In this document: positions 58,621-64,000 of the stretch, piece after piece | Layout of the letters: every line of letters starts with the position of its first letter | Position numbering within the stretch: position 1 is the stretch's first letter | Assembly (NCBI RefSeq): GCF_963675165.1 | Contig: NC_087377.1 | Location: 15,992,198-16,056,197 of the forward strand | Source: Halichondria panicea | Taxonomy: Eukaryota; Porifera; Demospongiae; Suberitida; Halichondriidae | Direction of reading: 5' to 3' | Length of the DNA stretch: 64,000 nucleotides | Notes under the pieces: generated by a model | What the model was told of the DNA's origin: nothing | Database searches by the model: none | Seen by the model: only the letters and a program-made list of their open reading frames with translations | Made by a program: the position numbers and the translations under genes

Positions 58621-61580
58621 ATGCAGTCACACAAAAAAGTTCGCCCAATAAGCTATTATGCGCATAATTGTGCAAGTATACAAATCGACAACCTATAGTT
58701 AGAAACGAATGCAGTGCAATTATGAATGTGGAACATCTTTTTACTGATTTCCATGTTGCTGGCCGTTACACTGATCACAAAATGCTGATGTGTAATACAG
58801 AATGGTGAAAGATTGATCATCATATCTATACAATTACAATTATATTAAATAATAATACCCTGTATATACACACATAATTAAATGCAACACCACAAGCAAT
58901 TTGATAATGTGGGAATATTAGGTGATTTGAAAAGAATAATAGACTGTTAACTTGAGCATAAAAGAATACTCGTGCATGATAGGCAATATCTCGGGCATAT
59001 ACTCTACCAACCCTATAGCTACTGTATATAATTATTTTAGTGGTAATAATTATTATAGTCAACGTTACGAGCATTACATCAAGTCCATAACATGCAGAAG
59101 GCAGTATAATGAATGTGTTGCGAGCATTAAACATAATTATGTGAGGGTTGATCAATAATTATTTGCAACAATAAAATCGCAAAACCTAAATTATTACTAG
59201 CAAATACACCCGATCCTTGCCAAAACGTAATAGTTAGATCACAAGGGGTAAATTTTCTGCTGATTTGGTTCATTCGTAAAGGTTATTCACCCATATTCTA
59301 TTCTATATATTCTACGATATACCGTATAGCGGGGAATTTTCGTGAGATGCAAAATTTTGTGTTTTTCGAAGGCAGAAAAGTTAACGGGGAAATTAAAACC
59401 GGGATAAACTCCCACCCACTGGTATTTCACATTGGTGGGTGTCGTTTCCTGGCATTCAACCGCGAATATTAGAACCCACGAGCAATTCCGCTAACTAAGG
59501 GCTCTGAAGCCAAATAGCGAAAATTTGCACACGCGAACATTTCTCACTATAAGGTATACCTAGTCTGTGCTGGTATCTGATATAACGGTAAGAACATAGA
59601 TTTACTTCTGTCTCAACGTCATGAACAGTCACAATCAATGGAATCTGTGTTCTGTGACATGTTAGATGACGGTGCTTGTAGTATCAGCTACGTTGCGTGG
59701 ATTCAAGTTGTAACGAGGAATTCTCCCAAAACAATATACCTCAAATGGTGAAGTATAATAAAATTGCATATTTGAGTGCATACATGTATAAGCTAGATGA
59801 ACAAAAATACAAATTACCCCGTTCGTGTGTTGAGTTGTGTCCCAATATGGGTGTTTGTGTGTGTTAGTGTGTGTGCATGTGGTCACAAAAATGAGCTGTT
59901 CTATATATATACATGCACTTTAACATGAACTGCTTTAACTGCTAATGATTGAGACTGTCCATATATAGTTATAGTTGAAACTTGTAGGCGATCTTAAGTT
60001 CTAAGGCGACAAAAAACAACACCGTATAGCTGGTAGTTTTTGTGGGGCAAAATATTCGTGGTTTACGGAGTGTACAGTATCTATGCTTTATAGATTCACG
60101 ATCGTTCCCAATTCACGATCATTCCCCGTAATGATAAAGACATTACGATAAAAAGTTAGTGTATCCGTTTTTCCGTTTGCAATGAAGCTCAACCAACGCA
60201 CGGGGTGAATGATCTATGAGCATCTTATTTGTGCATGCATGGTCTCATTCTCAGTATATAACTCTCACTATTTCAGCTCTCTGACTGACTGACTGAGTAC
60301 GGCCACCTCAATAATTATATACCGGCCATTTAGTTTAGCACAGATTGCTATAGCTAGATTTTTATTGCACAAAACTCACCCTGAAATGCGGCCACTCGCT
60401 ATTCTGTATATATACTGGCCATGCAGTATTGACTGCCCCAAACTAGGTTCTTAATGTTTATTACGGCCGGATATGACGTTTGGGTGTGGTTTGGCAGGAT
60501 TATACTTAAATAGAAACCGCAAAATTAGTTATTAGATCTGAGGTATAGGGTTAGCCGCAGCTATTTTCTGAAATGCGGCCACCTCGATATTCCGGCAAAG
60601 CTGCACAAGGGTGGCTGGATTAAGGAGAGTCTAGTATTACTGTATGCCTCTGCATATAAAGATGTCTACATTGCTTATACAGTATTGTTTAATGCATGGA
60701 CAGACCTATTGACAAATCAGTGTTGTATGATTTGGTATAATTATAGACAGGGGAGATGTCTCTATAATAGCTAGTACCCAGTTGTATTCAACCTCCTCAT
60801 TGTCAACCGCACACTCTGCATGTCCTCATTTTGACTTTATCTTGTCTCAAAGAGTGCGATGAGATCTTTCATCCTGCATCTGCATGAAAGCCATTATAAT
60901 AATTATTATATACTGAGCCAGAAGAGGAACCGAATATATGCATCTCTTAATAAGTACATATTATAATTGTACATGCATTGCATGCGTATAATAGTTATAA
61001 TTCTTATACTTTTATGCATGCATGGTTGCCATTATAAGTATACTGCCCTTTGCAGCTCACTTGGAAGTTTTGGGCAAATATAGTAAATTGCAAAAAAACC
61101 ACTTGAGATACAGTGCCTGTAACCTAGGGAGTAGAATACAAACATTTGTACTTAAGTGTATCTTGAGTTTGGAACATTTCTAAGAAATGATGCTGATACC
61201 ATTGTGTAGGTGAATGAATAAGCTACAAACATATTCAAAAATATTTCTTGTTATAGTGGAAAATCATTTAGGTGAAATGATTGTAAAAAAATGTATGTAA
61301 CATCAATTATCTCTGGAAGTAAAATGTTTCTAGAAAAATTGCTTCTACCAAAAGATATAGACAATTTATTAACAATTACATATGTAAAATTTACTTGAAA
61401 TCTCTCCCTAAGCGAAAAGGCACCCAAAAACACACATAATGGAGTACAAAACAGCGTGTGTACTTATGTAACCGATTTTAATTCATGCATATGTTAGCTC
61501 AACTAACCACTGATGTTAATGCCAGAGTTCCAGACCTTAGCCGACAACGGTTGGTGTTTTTCCTCCCTATAAGCTTTCAC
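58621..61580. other. Non-coding stretch
   Basis: AT-rich sequence with no exon-like frame I can support. It contains the MITE at 59320-59556, an isolated related end near 60021-60070 (ACCGTATAGCTGGTAGTTTT), and short motifs such as GAAATGCGGCCAC repeated at about 60384 and 60571. Confidence 0.6.
59320..59556. repeat. MITE of the ACCGTATAG family
   Basis: The left end TACCGTATAGCGGGGAATTT is mirrored at the right by TTTCTCACTATAAGGTA. TA at both borders fits a TA target duplication. Confidence 0.6.
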
Positions 61581-61959
61581 AAATGGCTACTGCTAGCTAG
61601 CTGTTTTAACAGATATTTTCTGAGTATTGTAGCTAACAAAAAGCTAGCGCTTTAGTGCAAGGCTAACTCATATGTTGAATAGAAAGTTTGTGCGGACAGA
61701 TGATGCTATGAAAGATTCTGAAGAGACTGTAACAGCCCTCAATGTGAGTCAAACTAGCCATAACTCGAGAAAGAAGCTTCAGTTTGCTAATCCACGAATC
61801 GAAATCCAAGAGAACGTGGCTAGAAGCCTATAGAAGCTGTTAGCTTTCGTCGCATTGCAACCGTTGCGCAGTTACAGCTGGAACAGACACACAGACACAC
61901 AGAACACACACACACAGTCAGCTTTACCGTATCCCTCCTGCGGCTACGCCTCGAGGCAT
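61581..61959 (+). mobile_element. ~820-bp interspersed element, 5'-truncated copy
   Basis: Only the last 380 bases of the element seen at 1662 are present, ending at the same CCTCGAGGCAT terminus. It lies outside the array, so the element is genome-wide and not just a component of the unit. Confidence 0.7.
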
Positions 61960-62256
61960 AATAAAAAATGTTCTGAATCAAACACATTCCCAAAGGATTA
62001 TCACGGACACTTCAAACTATACATGGACATCTTACTACGGGTCTGCTAAATACTACAATATTTGGATCAATAGCTCCGTACAGCTCAACTACACCATCAC
62101 AAGAGAAGCGTATCGCTACAATGCAAGTGACCTCACCCTTTCTCTGGGGCCGCTATTATCTCGATGTCCTCCACCTGTGAGGGTGTGTGTGTGGTGTGTG
62201 TGTGTTGTGTGTGTTGTGTGTGTGGTGTGTGTGTGTGTGGGTGTGTCTGTGAGTGT
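61958..62256 (+). other. Unassigned open frame abutting the truncated element
   Basis: From the element end a plus-strand frame stays open for about 97 codons, e.g. IITDTSNYTWTSYYGSAKYY and IWINSSVQLNYTITREAYRY. Several N-x-S/T sequons give it the look of an extracellular domain, but the end runs into a GTGT repeat. It overlaps the third C1-gene exon on the other strand. Not recognised; may be chance. Confidence 0.25.
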
Positions 62257-63961
62257 GCGGGTGGTAGGTTATTGTACGAGTACAGCATACATGTATAAAG
62301 GCCAAAATTATCAAATGATATGCTGCAAGCATTTCAATCCATGAATGGGTACTCAAACAGACCTACATAAAAGTTGTCTAGAGGAGGTTAGTACCAACCA
62401 CCACCCATTGACCAGTGTGGGTGCATATGCGTGTGTGTACATAGTTCTTTTTATAGATCACCTGCTTGTCATGTGATAGGACAGCATGGGAACAAGTGAC
62501 GGTCACTTTAGTCTCACACTTGCGATGGACAATGAACTCACAACCTACAGTGGGCAAGGGATTAAACACACATGCCTAATACGGTTCACAAGGAGTTAAA
62601 ACATACACGTACACTAACTTGTTGTTTCAACTTCTGTTTACATTGACCTTCCTTCAACAGCTGCCTTCATATGATACACAATTAACAGAGCGATTTTACA
62701 GAGCTACTTGTAGTATACAAGCTTACTATAGAAAGCCAGCTAGTACACACTGGTTGGTGTGTGTGAGCTAGGTACTAGGTACTGGTGTATAAGCTGCATG
62801 CACTGGGACAAGCAATTATTTACAGCTAACAGCTCATAATCAAAACTACGAAATTAGCCCAAGTATTAATACCATCTCGTACAATGCTATCACTATTGAC
62901 CCCCCTAAAGAGACCACCTCTCTATTGAGACCACTCAGTACTGTCCCTACAATGCTCACACTATATTGACCACCCTATTGAAACACACACACACGGCTAA
63001 AATAAACACATACATAAAGCTATATACAATACAGCCCACCGCAAACTACTGTCAGGATTTCCTTAAGACATGTTTTCCATGAAGCACTTCAAATTAAACA
63101 GAAAGCGATTCTTCTACACATAACAGTAACTGTTCATTAACACAGGCTCTGTACAGTGTTGCACTTTGTGAAGGTGCACGTTAATCACGTTATGGTGAAA
63201 ACAAGGTGGCATGAGAGTGTATTAATTAAGGTAGGTTGTGTTGAGGTGACCTCAATGCAATTACTATACAGTGTACATGTACTGTACACACGTTAGTACA
63301 CAATAAAGCAGTTACCTCGATCTGTACACCATTATAAGGTACTATCATTACCGTATAGCGGGTAATTTTTGTGGGGTAAAAAATTCGTTCAACTCGAAAA
63401 ACTATGGTTTTTGTGAGTAAAAATTTTGTTTAGTCTCGTTGCCTGCACTGCATTCCTACGTTAAGGTAAGCCACGCGTACGTTAACATTTCGTGGAGGTC
63501 AGCCTGCCCACGAAAATAACGAATATTATACCCCACGAAAATTACCCACTATACAGTAAGGTACGTACTACACATTAAGGTACTATGTAGTTACACTGTA
63601 CACACATTAAGGTAGCATTAAGGTACACATTAAGGGTGTTCACACATTAAGGTACACACTCACTGGCACACTTGAGCACCTGTCTGTAGAGCCCCCAGGC
63701 AATCTCCCCACATACATCACAGTACTCTGGCTTATTATGTGGGATAGACACAGGCTTGAAGTTGTGATCTTGACTAGCCTTAGCATCTGTACCCTCAGAA
63801 CAACTTGTCTCGAATGGATCTTGACATTTCGACGACGCATTCATATTGATTTCAACAGGTGCTATGGAGTAAGCAAGTCCTTTTCCTTTGGTGCCTTTCT
63901 TCTTGGGACGGCTAATTCGAAGGGTGTCCCGTATTTTAGACGCCAGTGACGAATCGTCCAT
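62137..63961 (-). CDS. C1-domain (diacylglycerol-type zinc finger) protein, 5' exons
   Basis: Exons 63961-63664 and 62544-62462 join across good GT-AG sites. Together they encode a full C1 motif: HNFKPVSIPHNKPEYCDVC, then VLKCASCEFIVHRKC and C after TKVTVT. All zinc-ligand positions of the C1 pattern are present; the first spacer is 14 rather than 12. The N-terminal ~60 residues are basic and Ser-rich. A third possible exon, 62174-62137 (VEDIEIIAAPEK), is less sure. Later exons were not found; the gene may continue leftward across non-recognised sequence. The start at 63961 is the first ATG seen, but the frame is open upstream to near the window edge. Whether it belongs to a kinase, RhoGAP or other C1 family cannot be told. 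Confidence 0.65.
62180..62260. repeat. GT-rich microsatellite
   Basis: Imperfect GTGT/GTGGT repeat within the C1 gene intron. Confidence 0.85.
63349..63558. repeat. MITE of the ACCGTATAG family in the C1-gene intron
   Basis: Left end TACCGTATAGCGGGTAATTT; right end AAATTACCCACTATACAGTA. The terminal repeat is about 30 bases and nearly perfect, with an inner TTTTGTGGGGTA/TACCCCACGAAAA extension. Length 210. Confidence 0.75.
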
Positions 63962-64000
63962 ATCTGCCGTAGATTTCGTCCCGTTTTGGTGTGTGTGTGA

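Noticed and set aside
59662-59886. 74-residue minus-strand ORF
   Set aside because: Low-complexity His/Thr start from a CA repeat, with no conserved pattern.

Overview
The window looks like nuclear DNA of a sponge, probably an Amphimedon-like demosponge. This is inferred from small spliced genes with short introns, Death- and CARD-type domains fused to kinases and kelch propellers, and a dense load of small inverted-repeat transposons. No species was confirmed by search. A 200-base run of N lies at 58350-58549.

The first ~57.4 kb is a tandem array of about six diverged units of roughly 7-15 kb. Each full unit has two opposed genes. On the minus strand is a five-exon gene encoding a Death domain, a TKL-like protein kinase, a linker, a short coiled coil and a six-blade kelch propeller. 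On the plus strand is an upstream-stimulatory-factor-like (USF-like) bHLH-zipper gene, followed by exons of an acidic tail gene. The two start head to head across a ~300-400 bp spacer, usually with CACGTG E-boxes. The kelch gene and the tail gene converge at their 3' ends. A seventh minus-strand copy begins at the left edge (only its ATG is visible).

Minus-strand copies: A (4.6-7.8 kb, open, 851 aa), B (14.4-17.3 kb, pseudogene), C (24.2-27.0 kb, Death exon frameshifted), D (34.4-37.2 kb, kelch exon frameshifted), E (49.0-51.9 kb, Death-kinase part replaced by a CARD-like exon, open, 779 aa), F (54.3-57.2 kb, open, 747 aa). The copies are very similar, yet the kelch blades differ by non-synonymous changes at equivalent positions in each blade. 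That is the pattern expected of a diversifying ligand-binding face. A recognition-propeller / Death-kinase signalling array is the most interesting system here. The USF-like copies are mostly decayed. Only the copy at 29.9-32.25 kb keeps the HLH-zipper frame, and it has lost one splice acceptor.

Mobile DNA has repeatedly entered the array. There is a 5.4-kb inverted-repeat transposon (37346-42758) with a seven-exon DUF6589-like transposase candidate and a RecQ-like helicase, and a 751-bp relative (42865-43615). A 982-bp element (32253-33234) encodes a protein like the N-terminal zinc region of RAG1. Other insertions are a 1.9-kb element, a three-deep nested insertion (19.17-20.57 kb) and an ~820-bp repeat found five times. 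Unit 2 also contains shards of unrelated genes (kinase, ABCF3-like, phenylalanyl-tRNA synthetase beta).

From 58.6 kb to the end the array is gone. This part is mostly non-coding with MITE-like repeats and the 5' exons of a minus-strand C1-domain gene at 62.1-64.0 kb.
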